A stretch of DNA of 44,476 nucleotides from Planctomycetota bacterium (GCA_016872645.1 VGZH01000048.1:1-44476), one strand, 5' to 3'; shown: positions 17,996-27,086, counted from the first letter of the stretch. The notes: generated by a model from the sequence alone, not told the origin. Numbers and translations: made by a program.

Positions 17996-19363
17996 ATGAC
18001 TCAGTCAATGATTTCTCGTCGCGACATGTTGACTCGTTCGGCCGCCGGCTTTGGCATGCTGGGACTGGCGTCTGTGCTTTCCGATGAACGCCGAGCGACT
18101 GCGGAATCGACTCTGAGCAGCGATCCGCTGGCTCCCAAGGCTCCGCACTTCACGGCGAAGGCCAAGCATCTCATTTTCCTGTTTATGAACGGAGGCCCTT
18201 CGCATGTCGACACGCTGGATCCAAAACCGGAACTCGTGAAACAAGCGGGCAAGCCGGGACCGGGCGGGAACTATCTCCCCTCGCCGTTTAAGTTCCATCA
18301 GTGCGGTGAGTGCGGTTTGCCGATCAGCGAAATCTATCCGCATCTCGGCGAGCAGATGGACGACCTCTGCGTGATTCGCTCGATGTACACGAGCACACCG
18401 AATCACGAGCCGGGCCTCTTCATGATGAACTCCGGCACGCAACAGCCAACGCGGCCTTGCATGGGTTCGTGGTTGAATTACGGCCTGGGGACCGAGAACC
18501 AAAATCTGCCGGGCTTCGTGGTGCTGTGTCCGGGCAAGCCGGTCGTCGGGCCAGCGTTGTGGTCGAACAGTTTTCTTCCCGGCATCTATCAAGGGACACA
18601 CATCAATAACGGGCAACTCGATCCCAGGAAGGTCATCAGCCACATCAACAACCAACACCTGCCCCCGACCGAGCAACGTCGGTTGCTCGACCTGATGCAG
18701 AAGATGAATCAAGAGCATCTCGCCACACGCGGTGCGGACAGTCAGCTCGAAGCCCGGATCGGATCTTTGGAGATGGCGTTTCGCATGCAGTTTGAAGCTC
18801 AAGATGCGTTCGACATCACGCGTGAGAGCGAAGCGACGCGCAAGCTTTACGGTCCCGGCCAATTCGCGGACGGCTGCTTGATCGCTCGCCGGCTGGTTGA
18901 GCGTGGCGTGCGAACGGTGCAACTCTTCTATGGCAGCGGGCAACCTTGGGACGCTCACGGCGATATCAAGGACCATGTCCGCGATGCCAAGAACAGCGAC
19001 CAAGCAATCGCCGCTTTGATTCGTGATTTGAAATCGCGCGGCCTCTTCGAGGAGACGCTGATCCTCTGGGGCGGCGAATTCGGTCGAACGCCCACCGCTC
19101 AGGGAGCAACTGGCCGCAATCATCATGCCACTGGATTCAGCATGTGGCTAGCCGGTGGCGGAGTGAAAGGTGGCATGGCCTACGGCGCGACCGATGAACT
19201 CGGAGTCAAAGCGGTCGAGAATCGCATGAGCGTGCATGACCTGCACGCCACGATGCTGCATCTCATGGGTATCGATCACACAAAGCTGACCTACCGCTAC
19301 TCCGGCCGCGATTTCCGCCTGACCGACGTGTATGGCGAAGTCGCGCATTCGATTTTGGCGTGA
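17996..19363 (+). CDS. DUF1501 protein (Tat-exported), copy 3, PSD1 partner
   Basis: 455 residues from ATG 17996 with GGAG about 8 bases upstream. Tat-type signal: ISRRDMLTRSAAGFGMLGLASVL (RR at 8-9). Family motifs: LFMNGGPSHVDTLDPKPELV near 60-80, an extended GPGGNYLPSPFKFHQCGECG segment, TNHEPGLFMMNSG-like loop, GCLIARRLVERGVRTVQLF, QPWDAHGDIKDH, GGEFGRTPTAQG and GRNHHATGFSMWLAGGG. This branch, with the NHEPG loop and GRNHH, is the one that usually travels with PSD1 cytochrome proteins, as here with a 57-bp gap. The dehydratase gene follows after 24 bp on the same strand. Probable location outside the cytoplasmic membrane; reaction unproven. Confidence 0.9.
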   Translation: MTQSMISRRDMLTRSAAGFGMLGLASVLSDERRATAESTLSSDPLAPKAPHFTAKAKHLIFLFMNGGPSHVDTLDPKPELVKQAGKPGPGGNYLPSPFKFHQCGECGLPISEIYPHLGEQMDDLCVIRSMYTSTPNHEPGLFMMNSGTQQPTRPCMGSWLNYGLGTENQNLPGFVVLCPGKPVVGPALWSNSFLPGIYQGTHINNGQLDPRKVISHINNQHLPPTEQRRLLDLMQKMNQEHLATRGADSQLEARIGSLEMAFRMQFEAQDAFDITRESEATRKLYGPGQFADGCLIARRLVERGVRTVQLFYGSGQPWDAHGDIKDHVRDAKNSDQAIAALIRDLKSRGLFEETLILWGGEFGRTPTAQGATGRNHHATGFSMWLAGGGVKGGMAYGATDELGVKAVENRMSVHDLHATMLHLMGIDHTKLTYRYSGRDFRLTDVYGEVAHSILA

Positions 19364-19387
19364 CACGGCGCCCTTCAGGATCAACAC

Positions 19388-21076
19388 ATGACCGCTCTAA
19401 ATTGGAATAGCTGCCAACTGACGCACGGATGGCAGCGTGGGGTGACGGCTTTCTTCCACGGACTTGGCATGACCGAAGCGGATTTTGACAAGCCGCAGGT
19501 CGGTATTGGCGTGCCGCTGCTGGAAGGGAATCTGTGCAACGTCCATGCGTACGACTTGGGTCGCAAGGTGGCCGAAGGCTGCCGCGAGGCAGGACTGTTG
19601 GGCTTTCTGTTTGGCACGCCGGGAGTCAGCGACAATCTCACGCAAGGTCTCGAAGGGGGAGGCGCGAGTCTCGTCTCACGCAACTTGATCGCGAATTCCG
19701 CCGAGTGCGTCGTAACGGCTCACTGCTACGATGCGATGGTCGGACTGCATCATTGCGACAAGAACGGGCCGGGCTTTGCGATGGCTCTGGCGCGGATGAA
19801 TTACCCCGGCTTGATCCTCAGCGGCGGCAGTATTCTCCCCGGTTGCTATCGGGGCAAAGATGTCACGATCCTGGATGTGTACGACTCGCAGGCAGCGGCT
19901 TCCGTCGGAGCGATCCCGCAGTCCGAAGCGGATGAGATCCGGCGCGTCGCTTGTCCGGGACCAGGAGGTTGTGGCATCGCCGCCTCGTTCAATACGTGGG
20001 GCCTCGCACTGGAATCGATCGGCTTGATGCCGCCGCAAAGCAGCTCGATTCCAGCCATTGATGTCGCCAAGCAACAAGACTGTTTCAATGCCGGGGGACT
20101 GATCCGCAATCTGCTCGAGAAACAGATCCGCCCGCGAGACATCCTCACTCGCAAAGCCTTTGAGAACGCTGCGACCATGATCGCGACCGCCGGTGGCTCC
20201 ACGAACGCGGTGTTGCACTTGTTAGCGCTGGCGCGGGAGGCTCAGATCGATTTTACGCTCCAGGATTTACAGATCATTCTGAAGAAGACTCCGGTGATGT
20301 GCAGCTTCGCCCCACGCGGCACGAAGACGATGGTTGATCTGCACAAGCTGGGAGGAACGTCGGTGTTGATGAAACATCTGATTCGCGCGGGCCTCATCGA
20401 CGGCCGCTGCCTGACGGTGACAGGCCGCTCCCTCGCGGAGAACGTGACGAGTGCGAGTGCTGTCTCCGCCAACAATGACTTGATCGCTCCGCCGGACGCG
20501 CCATTCAAGAGCTTCGCCGATATGCAGGTCTGCTTTGGCAACCTCGCGCCGGACGGCATCGTCTTTAAAGTATCGAGCCTGAGCGACCCACGTTTTCGCG
20601 GCCCGGCGATCTGCTTCGAGACCGGCAAACAAGTCTCCGATGCGGTGGAACAGCGTCGCATTCAACCTGGAAGCGTCATCGTGCTCCGCAATCTGGGACC
20701 GGTCGCCTCTGGGATGCCGGAAGTCGTTCTGGCCGCATCGGCTCTATCCGTTCCCGAATTGAACGGTAAGGTGGCATTGATTTCGGATACGCGTGTCTCG
20801 GGCATTTCTCACGGCGCAATCGGTGTGCATTGCGCTCCGGAAGCTGCCGTTGGCGGTCCCATCGCGTTCGTCCGCGACGGTGACGAGATCAGCTTTGATC
20901 TGCTGGCCGGCAGCATCACGTTGCATGTGACCGATGAACAACTTGCTCATCGCCGCCAAGCCTGGAAGGCACCCGTCATTCGACACGCACGGGGTTACAT
21001 GGCGGATTTCGCGGCGACAGTCGCACAAGCCAATCACGGCTGCGTCAGCCGCGCGATGTATCCTGCCTGTGATTGA
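19388..21076 (+). CDS. IlvD/Edd-family dehydratase (dihydroxy-acid or sugar-acid dehydratase)
   Basis: 562 residues, no export signal, so cytoplasmic. Three cysteines are spaced as in [2Fe-2S] members of the family: C50 (EGNLCNVHAYDL), C123 (HHCDKNGPG) and C195 (CPGPGGCGIAASFNT). GGSTNAVLHLLALA follows, and the C-terminal half has GTSVLMKHLI, NLGPVASGMPE and ALISDTRVSG. Classic IlvD has GCDKNMPG and an ACGGMYTANTM-type loop; here these are HHCDKNGPG and GCGIAASFNT, so the protein may be an aldonate dehydratase or another divergent branch rather than the branched-chain amino acid enzyme. Reaction: dehydration of a 2,3-dihydroxy acid to a 2-keto-3-deoxy acid. It follows the DUF1501 gene by 24 bp, and no other ilv gene is in the window, which favours the sugar-acid reading. 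Confidence 0.85.
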   Translation: MTALNWNSCQLTHGWQRGVTAFFHGLGMTEADFDKPQVGIGVPLLEGNLCNVHAYDLGRKVAEGCREAGLLGFLFGTPGVSDNLTQGLEGGGASLVSRNLIANSAECVVTAHCYDAMVGLHHCDKNGPGFAMALARMNYPGLILSGGSILPGCYRGKDVTILDVYDSQAAASVGAIPQSEADEIRRVACPGPGGCGIAASFNTWGLALESIGLMPPQSSSIPAIDVAKQQDCFNAGGLIRNLLEKQIRPRDILTRKAFENAATMIATAGGSTNAVLHLLALAREAQIDFTLQDLQIILKKTPVMCSFAPRGTKTMVDLHKLGGTSVLMKHLIRAGLIDGRCLTVTGRSLAENVTSASAVSANNDLIAPPDAPFKSFADMQVCFGNLAPDGIVFKVSSLSDPRFRGPAICFETGKQVSDAVEQRRIQPGSVIVLRNLGPVASGMPEVVLAASALSVPELNGKVALISDTRVSGISHGAIGVHCAPEAAVGGPIAFVRDGDEISFDLLAGSITLHVTDEQLAHRRQAWKAPVIRHARGYMADFAATVAQANHGCVSRAMYPACD

Positions 21077-21199
21077 ACTTCAATATCGTCAATGCTGGTC
21101 GATTGAGACATTCCGATAGCCGCAAACTCCAAGTCTCCTCGCTCGACCAGTTCGGATCGCCAACTTGGGAGATTCTTGCCCGCGACACAATTCGTCTGC

Positions 21200-21246
21200 T
21201 GCCAGACGCGCTGCATTCCTCGATCGAGGCTCAATCGCGTCTGGCA
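21200..21246. terminator. Hairpin between converging genes (possible bidirectional terminator)
   Basis: Perfect 11-bp inverted arms TGCCAGACGCG (21200-21210) and CGCGTCTGGCA (21236-21246) enclose 25 bases that hold a second perfect palindrome, CCTCGATCGAGG (21218-21229). It lies in the 288-bp gap between the dehydratase (ends 21076) and a DUF1501 gene ending at 21365 on the other strand. No T-run follows, so rho-independent termination is uncertain. I saw no convincing gene in the rest of the gap. Confidence 0.45.
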
Positions 21247-21364
21247 TCTCTCATCGTTTTTGAGGCTTTGCACGTTGATGAATCGTTGCGGAATGTCATG
21301 AGCCGATTCTCTGACGGGCATCCGAGATCCCCACGAGTTCCATTGAATCGGCCACCTGTTGACT

Positions 21365-22801
21365 TCAAAAAAGTTCGACCAGCGGGCTTCCCTCAGATAG
21401 CAAGTTGTAGGGGCGGTTCTGGTTGTCGATGGTTTCCAGATCGTGGATGCCCATCGCGTGATAGATCGTGTGGACGATGTGCTCCGGTCCGACCGGACGT
21501 TCCGCCGGATAGGCACCGATCTTGTCGCTGGAACCGAACACTTGCCCCCCTCGGATGCCGCCGCCCGCCAGAAGCGCGGTTTGGCAGTGCGTCCAGTGAT
21601 CGCGGCCCGGCTCCGCGGCACCGCTGCCTCCCGACCGAGGATCACCCAGTTTCGGCGAGCGTCCCATCTCACTCGTGACCACGACCAACGTCTGGTCCAG
21701 CAGATCGCGCGTGTGCAAGTCGTCGAGCAACGCGGCAAATGGTTGGTCAAATTGTGGCAGCAGATAATCCTTGAGGCACGAGAAATTCTTCCAGTGCGTG
21801 TCCCAAGCACCGCCAAGACAGCCGCGTTTCTTGTCTTCCTCGTAGTCGTGGTACCAGTAGACCGTGACAAACGGCACTCCCGCCTCGACGAGCCGCCGCG
21901 CCATCAGCATGCTCATCGCGTTGACGCTGTCGCCATATTTCCGGCGGACCGACTCCGGCTCGCGTGACACGTCAAAGGCCGCTTTTGATCCCTGCGAAGC
22001 CAACATCGACAGCGTCTTGCGCTGATGCAGGCTGTAATTCCGAACGGATGCGCTGCGTTCCAGATCCCGTTCAGCGTCGCTGATCAATTCCAAAAGTTTG
22101 TGCCGACTTTGCAGTCGCTCGACCGTCACATCTCCTTCGAGCGTCAGTGCGGGACTGCGAAAGTCAAGCGGGGACGCGTGCTTGCCCTCCACATACAAAG
22201 GGTCGTGCTGCACACCCAGCCGAGCAGCGATCGCTCCCGGACGATGCACGCCGTTTTCGCCGGACTTCGTCGGCAACCAGACTAGCGACGGCAGCGAAGG
22301 ATGCGCGGGCAGCTTATGAGCCACCACCGAACCAACGAATGGCCAGTCATCAGCGAGAGCCAATCGAGTATTGGGAAACGACTCACCCGGGGGATGCCCA
22401 GTCAAGTTGTAGAAGAACCCGGGGTGATGATCATTCGGCCCGCGGCCGTGCTGCCCCAACGACCTCACTAATGCCAAGTGGTGGGTTTTTTGAGCCAAAT
22501 GTGGCAAGTGTTCGCACAGACTGATGCCGGGGGCGGAGGTTGAAACCGTCTGAAAGTCTCCGCGAATCTCGCGCGGCGCGTCGGGCTTCATGTCCCACAA
22601 GTCGATGTGCGACGGCCCGCCATTTAACCAAATCATGATCGTGGACTTGGCCGTCGCCGGCTTGGCCGGCAATGCCTCTGGCGAAGCCACACCAGCCGGC
22701 GGCTCGCATAACCCCGCGATCCCAATACCCGATGCAACCAAGAACGCGCGTCGGTCGATATCACCGCGACAGACTCTGCGATGCGTGTTGCGAATCGGCA
22801 T
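21365..22801 (-). CDS. DUF1501 protein (Tat-exported), copy 4
   Basis: 478 residues from ATG 22801. Twin-arginine signal DIDRRAFLVASGIGIAGLC (RR at 17-18). Motifs: IMIWLNGGPSHIDLWDMKPDAP, HHPGFFYNLTGHPPGE, SMLMARRLVEAGVPFVTVYW, GGAWDTHWKNFSCLKDYLLP, VVTSEMGRSPKLGDPRSG, GRDHWTHCQTALLAGGG, and the ending EGSPLVELF. This is the 'full' class that usually pairs with PSD1 proteins, but no PSD1 gene lies beside it. It is 20 bp downstream of copy 5 on the same strand, so the two probably form an operon. Reaction unknown. Confidence 0.88.
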   Translation of the reverse strand: MPIRNTHRRVCRGDIDRRAFLVASGIGIAGLCEPPAGVASPEALPAKPATAKSTIMIWLNGGPSHIDLWDMKPDAPREIRGDFQTVSTSAPGISLCEHLPHLAQKTHHLALVRSLGQHGRGPNDHHPGFFYNLTGHPPGESFPNTRLALADDWPFVGSVVAHKLPAHPSLPSLVWLPTKSGENGVHRPGAIAARLGVQHDPLYVEGKHASPLDFRSPALTLEGDVTVERLQSRHKLLELISDAERDLERSASVRNYSLHQRKTLSMLASQGSKAAFDVSREPESVRRKYGDSVNAMSMLMARRLVEAGVPFVTVYWYHDYEEDKKRGCLGGAWDTHWKNFSCLKDYLLPQFDQPFAALLDDLHTRDLLDQTLVVVTSEMGRSPKLGDPRSGGSGAAEPGRDHWTHCQTALLAGGGIRGGQVFGSSDKIGAYPAERPVGPEHIVHTIYHAMGIHDLETIDNQNRPYNLLSEGSPLVELF

Positions 22802-22821
22802 GGTCGCAATCTCTCATCAAT

Positions 22822-24177
22822 TCACACGAGTTCGCGTATCGGATCACGACGATCAAGCAGATACTGCGGGCGGCCGTTGGGATCGGCGATGGTGGCGGTG
22901 TTCACGTCGATGCCGAGCTGATGATACAGCGTTGCGAAGACATCTTGATAATGGATCGGCCGATCCTGAGGAACTTCACCCAGTCGATTGGTCGAGCCGA
23001 TCACTTGCCCCATGCGCATGCCACCGCCGGCCAGCAACGCACACGATGCCTGTGGCCAATGGTCGCGGCCTCCACCCGGATTGATACGCGGTGTGCGACC
23101 AAACTCGCCCCAGGCAATGACGCTTACATCCTGATCGAGTCCGCGCGTGTGCAGGTCTTCGACTAGTGCCGTCACTGCTTGATCGAGCTTGCCAAGCTGT
23201 TCGGGCAGACGTTCAAAGTTCGCGCCGTGTCGATCCCAACTGCCAAACGACAGCGTCACGCAACGAACGCCCGCTTCGACCAGCCGCCGAGCCATCAAGA
23301 ATTGATCCATCCAGTGCGGGCCTGCGTCTTCACCAAATGCAGGAGACGACGCACCGCGACCATAACGGTCTCGTAACGCCGGATTCTCCTTTTCGAGATC
23401 CATCGCCTCGACCAGCTTGCTCGACGTCAACACATCGAACGCTTTCTGCGTGAACGCATCGACCCCTTGCAGCTTCGAACTCGCGTCAACGTGTCGGCGA
23501 AAACTGTCGAAGCTCGACAGGAGCGACTGACGATTTCGAAGCTGATCCAGCGTGACTCCGTTGAGTCGCATGTTGGACATTCCGTCGCTATCCGGTTGGA
23601 AAGGTGCGTAAGCTTGTCCCAAAAAGCCCGGCAATCCAGGATTGGAATACGGAGCGTGCCCAGTCTTGGTCGTCAACCCGACAAACGGTGGGACGGCCTG
23701 ATCGACGGCACCTTGAATCTTCGCGACGGCAGCACCCAGCGACGGATGATTGTCCTGCCGCCCATTCGGACCGATCGGATAGCCGCTCAGACACATGTCC
23801 GACGCGTGCTGATCCGGGCCACCGTACAAGGACCGAATGATGGTAAATTTGTCCATCATCTTCGCCAGCCGAGGCATGTGCTCGCAGATTTCAATTCCCG
23901 ACACATTCGTGTTGATCGGCCGGAACGACCCGCGGATCTCCTTGGGAGCATCCATCTTTAAGTCATACATGTCCTGATGCGACGGGCCGCCGGACAAGTA
24001 GATCATGATGATCGCCTTGTGCGACAGTTTCTTGCCTCGCGTCACCGGAGAGGCCTCTTCCGCTTGCAGAATCTGCGGCAATGTCAGCCCGCCCAACGCC
24101 AGACCACCGAGCTTCAAAAACTGCCGCCGAGACCCGTCGCAGGTCGCCGAATGTCGTTCACCGAGGATCGAGAGCAT
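22822..24177 (-). CDS. DUF1501 protein (Tat-exported), copy 5
   Basis: 451 residues if read from ATG 24177, preferred because GGAG lies about 9 bases upstream and relatives begin MLxIxG...CDG(S)RRxFL. In-frame ATGs at 24192 and 24240 are alternatives. Signal: CDGSRRQFLKLGGLALGGL. Motifs: IMIYLSGGPSHQDMYDLKMDAP, DQHASDMCLSGYPIG, DQFLMARRLVEAGVRCVTLSFGSWDRHGANF with the W-D-x-H element, AWGEFGRTPRINPGGGRDHWPQA and CALLAGGGMRMGQVIG. First gene of a pair with copy 4 (20-bp gap). Between it and the next gene upstream (stop at 24502), 24178-24501 is non-coding apart from the short alternative N-terminus; I see no gene there. Confidence 0.88.
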   Translation of the reverse strand: MLSILGERHSATCDGSRRQFLKLGGLALGGLTLPQILQAEEASPVTRGKKLSHKAIIMIYLSGGPSHQDMYDLKMDAPKEIRGSFRPINTNVSGIEICEHMPRLAKMMDKFTIIRSLYGGPDQHASDMCLSGYPIGPNGRQDNHPSLGAAVAKIQGAVDQAVPPFVGLTTKTGHAPYSNPGLPGFLGQAYAPFQPDSDGMSNMRLNGVTLDQLRNRQSLLSSFDSFRRHVDASSKLQGVDAFTQKAFDVLTSSKLVEAMDLEKENPALRDRYGRGASSPAFGEDAGPHWMDQFLMARRLVEAGVRCVTLSFGSWDRHGANFERLPEQLGKLDQAVTALVEDLHTRGLDQDVSVIAWGEFGRTPRINPGGGRDHWPQASCALLAGGGMRMGQVIGSTNRLGEVPQDRPIHYQDVFATLYHQLGIDVNTATIADPNGRPQYLLDRRDPIRELV

Positions 24178-24501
24178 ACCGATAGTCTCCATGTGCTTGT
24201 CGCCGTCATAACCATACATCGGCAAGCATTCATATTCCAATACAGTTGTTGAGGTTTTCAGATTTTGAAATCAGCCTGCCGAACCGCAGTCGTTCTTCAT
24301 CGGCGGCAATCATTTGCCCAAATTGTCACTCGATCGCATTTCACCTTGGCGGGAATCGCATCGACTAGTCGCCAATTCGGCCGACGATCCGGCATCGAGA
24401 TTCCTGATGCACCGTAGGCTCTGGCGGGAAGGCGAGCATTGTGGTCCACTAACCTGGAATGCCAGCTTGCAACCACCAAATCGACGTCGCGAGAAATCGA
24501 G

Positions 24502-25488
24502 CTATGGTTCCTCGGCTTCCAGCAATTCTTCGTCTTCTTCGTCCGTTTCGGGAGATTGTTCTGCCAAGGCGCGTGCCTCATCCGGGCCGTGGCGTGGGCT
24601 CAAGCCTTTCTTCGCCACCGAGTACGTCAGCATCCCGTCCACCGGGTGCGCGAAGATGAAAATCATCGCCAGAACGAACCAACCTTCTTCGGGATTGGGA
24701 CCGGTCAGAATGCTGATCGCCCAGAACCAACTGACGAGATATCCAATCAATTCCACAGCCGCGAATTGGTAATGCTTCATGCAGATGTCTCCCCACGACG
24801 GGAAAATCAAACTGCGCAGCGCCAGTTGCTTGGGAGTCCAAAAATCGGAGCCGCAGCTCCGACAGACGTAGCGATCCTTGGGTACGACTTGGAAGCAATG
24901 GCTGCACAAGTTCTCTCGCGACTGCGAAACGGTCGGATGAAAACCCAACTTGCGATAGTTATCCAAAGCTTCTTGAAAAATCGTCGGCATCGCTTTGCGA
25001 TCGAGCTTGGGAAAGCCGGTGAATGTGAGGTTCTTACCATCCTTGAGTTTGAGTTTCATCGCGCCGCTCCAATTGGGTTGGAACAGATCGATCTCGCTGT
25101 AGTACAGCACCCAAAACGTGTGTGTCGGCTTGCCATTGCTCTTGGAACGGAGCATCAAGATACGAAGGTTCGTCAGCACAAACACCGTCTGATTCAGAAC
25201 CGCAGCCCAGTAAGCGCCCATGAAGAGTGCCTCGGTGGTCGAGCTTTGCGTCCCCTTGGCGACATACAGAACCTCCTCCTTGGGCAGCAGCATTTTCTTC
25301 AGCGTCGGCTCGATCTGCTTGATCAATTTCGCTCGGCGTTTGATTTCCCCTTTGGCTCCCCAGCCGCTGATCTTGGCGAAGACGGTCACCAACCGGTACG
25401 GAATCTCGGCATCAAGCGACAGCTTGAACTTTGTGAGTTGCGATTGGACGACTTCGGCCGGTGCGGGAACTTCAACGTCTTCGGACAT
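24502..25488 (-). CDS. Membrane protein with PH-like domain, zinc ribbon and two C-terminal membrane helices
   Basis: 328 residues, ATG 25488 with AGGAAG 6 bases upstream. Residues about 70-160 look like a bacterial PH-like domain: EEVLYVAKGTQ, TVFVLTNLRILMLRSK, HTFWVLYYSEIDLFQ, KLKLKDGKNLTFTGFP. A four-cysteine zinc ribbon follows (C195, C198, C209, C212: LCSHC and YVCRSCG), then two hydrophobic helices (about 243-262 and 270-288) and an acidic tail rich in Glu and Asp. There is no signal peptide, so the PH domain and ribbon face the cytoplasm. I know no function; membrane-linked sensing or binding of a partner is a guess. The next gene upstream on this strand starts its run 70 bp away. Confidence 0.7.
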   Translation of the reverse strand: MSEDVEVPAPAEVVQSQLTKFKLSLDAEIPYRLVTVFAKISGWGAKGEIKRRAKLIKQIEPTLKKMLLPKEEVLYVAKGTQSSTTEALFMGAYWAAVLNQTVFVLTNLRILMLRSKSNGKPTHTFWVLYYSEIDLFQPNWSGAMKLKLKDGKNLTFTGFPKLDRKAMPTIFQEALDNYRKLGFHPTVSQSRENLCSHCFQVVPKDRYVCRSCGSDFWTPKQLALRSLIFPSWGDICMKHYQFAAVELIGYLVSWFWAISILTGPNPEEGWFVLAMIFIFAHPVDGMLTYSVAKKGLSPRHGPDEARALAEQSPETDEEDEELLEAEEP

Positions 25489-25557
25489 TTCGCTTCCTTT
25501 TGGGGAATGACTTTGGAGAGGCCGCCTCCCTTCGCGGACCTCGGATTCGATCGGCGC

Positions 25558-25935
25558 TCAACATTTTGTCGACTTGCGTTTCTCTTCCAGTGTCCCGCGC
25601 TTCTTGGCCTTCGCGATGTATTCCGGCGCGAACGGAACTTTGCAGGCGGTGCCCTTCATCTCCACCGTGACTTTTCCAATCTTGGTCCCTGTCTCAATCG
25701 CCAACCCTGAGAGCGACTTCACGTAACTTCCCGCGGCAATGACAAACTCGTTCATGAGCATATGGACCTTCCTGGGTTGCGTGTGCGTCGTCTTTGACAC
25801 GCGCTGCAAAAGCTTCTTCAACTCAGCCAGATCGAGGTCCACGTCTGCCTTGGCGGACACCAAGCGGCGAAGCGTGTGCTTGTAGGCATCCGAGCCGAGT
25901 TTCTTCAGTTCTTTCGTAATCTCTTCAGCAGTCAT
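25558..25935 (-). CDS. AlkD-like DNA alkylation repair protein with large internal deletion
   Basis: 125 residues from ATG 25935. The first 20 residues (MTAEEITKELKKLGSDAYKH) look like the start of DNA alkylation repair (AlkD-type HEAT) proteins, and residues about 33-125 match their C-terminus: DLAELKKLLQRVSKTTH, MNEFVIAAGSYVKSL, ETGTKIGKVTVEMKGTACKVPFA and EEKRKSTKC. Family members are about 220-240 residues; the central HEAT repeats with the DNA-binding and catalytic Asp and Trp residues are absent. So this is either a degraded gene that stayed in frame or a miniature form with another job. It starts 8 bp after the sialidase-like gene on the same strand. Family call is from memory of conserved ends. 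Confidence 0.6.
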   Translation of the reverse strand: MTAEEITKELKKLGSDAYKHTLRRLVSAKADVDLDLAELKKLLQRVSKTTHTQPRKVHMLMNEFVIAAGSYVKSLSGLAIETGTKIGKVTVEMKGTACKVPFAPEYIAKAKKRGTLEEKRKSTKC

Positions 25936-25943
25936 GCGTTTTC

Positions 25944-27086
25944 CTATTTTTCGATTCGAACGCGAGCCCAATGAATGCTCATCTGGTCGGGCGAGCCGGC
26001 GTAGAACGCCAACAGCAACCGGTCATCGGACAACCGACGAATGGCCGGATGCCCGAAGGTCCATTTGCCCATGTCTTCCCAGTACTGAGCGAAGTCGACG
26101 TTCTCGCGTCCCTGCGACAACTTCGCGAGTTCCGCTTGCTGATGCACGACCAGCCGAGCATCGTTCGGCCAGGTGATTCCGCCATCCGGCGATTGCCACA
26201 GAGTCAGCGTGCCGGGTTGATCGCGGTCCACGACGAACGCGAACAAGCGGTCGTCTTTGAGCAACACCGGCGCGGCGATTTGACCGGGCAGCGTTGTCTC
26301 GGTCGGCAGCGGCAGAGGTTGAGCGTCGTTGATGGACGCACGCAAAAAATGGACTCGCCGATCCCGTTTCGCCGCGAGGTCGTGCGTCCAAAACAGCGCG
26401 ATGAATTCGCCGGGGTTCGCAGTCGCGCACAACCGCTGGTCCCAATAATACAGCGAGTGCTCCGGATGCTGAGCCACTCGCCACGGCGGACCGAACGTCT
26501 CGCCACCATCGCGCGAGATCAACAACCACGCGGCGTGCCGCGCGGGCTTGAGATCGTCAAACTCTTTGAAGCTCTCGAACGCAAACGCGAGCGTTCCGTC
26601 GGACCACGACGTGATCGGCCCGCACATCGCACAGCCGGTCAGCCCCGGAGTCGGCAACTCCCGCCACGCACTCCAGGTCAAACCTTCGTCGTTCGAGACG
26701 GCCATGATCTCTCGACTGCGCAAGATCCCTTCGGTAACGGGATCAAACAGCGGACGCTCGCGATCGCTCCGATCGAACCACGTCGCGAACAGCAGCAAGC
26801 GACCCGGAGCGACCTCGACCATCTCGCCACCAGCGAGCGAACCCGGAGTCCCTCCCAGCCGAGTCTCAAACCGAACTGGAATCGCCGTCCAGCTCTCGCC
26901 GCCATCAGTCGAACGACACAGTCCGATCGTATTGTCCGGCCCATGTTTCGCCGGTCCCACTTGAAAGCCCGCCAGGATCGTCCCCGATCGCAATGGACAC
27001 AACGCCGTGAAATAACTGATCCCCTCGGACTTACCCCGCAATCCTGCATCCGAAATCAAACCGCGAGCTTCAACGTGCATGACCAT
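25944..27086 (-). CDS. Sialidase-like BNR-repeat (exo-alpha-sialidase family) protein
   Basis: 380 residues from ATG 27086 (a second ATG is at 27080). Four BNR/Asp-box turns are visible: STDGGESWTAI, SNDEGLTWSAW, SRDGGETFGPP and SPDGGITWPND, as expected for a six-bladed neuraminidase-type propeller. No signal peptide is evident, so it may be cytoplasmic or exported by other means. An N-terminal RIP-type Arg triad could not be confirmed, and many planctomycete members of this family are annotated as sialidases without proof. Glycan hydrolysis or binding is therefore only likely. It precedes the AlkD-like gene by 8 bp on the same strand. A heptad repeat lies 25 bp upstream of its start. Confidence 0.75.
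   Translation of the reverse strand: MVMHVEARGLISDAGLRGKSEGISYFTALCPLRSGTILAGFQVGPAKHGPDNTIGLCRSTDGGESWTAIPVRFETRLGGTPGSLAGGEMVEVAPGRLLLFATWFDRSDRERPLFDPVTEGILRSREIMAVSNDEGLTWSAWRELPTPGLTGCAMCGPITSWSDGTLAFAFESFKEFDDLKPARHAAWLLISRDGGETFGPPWRVAQHPEHSLYYWDQRLCATANPGEFIALFWTHDLAAKRDRRVHFLRASINDAQPLPLPTETTLPGQIAAPVLLKDDRLFAFVVDRDQPGTLTLWQSPDGGITWPNDARLVVHQQAELAKLSQGRENVDFAQYWEDMGKWTFGHPAIRRLSDDRLLLAFYAGSPDQMSIHWARVRIEK

Noticed and set aside
21034-21364. Minus-strand frame continuing through the gap between the dehydratase and DUF1501 copy 4
   Set aside because: Overlaps both neighbours out of frame, with no start in a sensible place. A short stretch (LVERGDLEF) looks protein-like, but I cannot support a gene.
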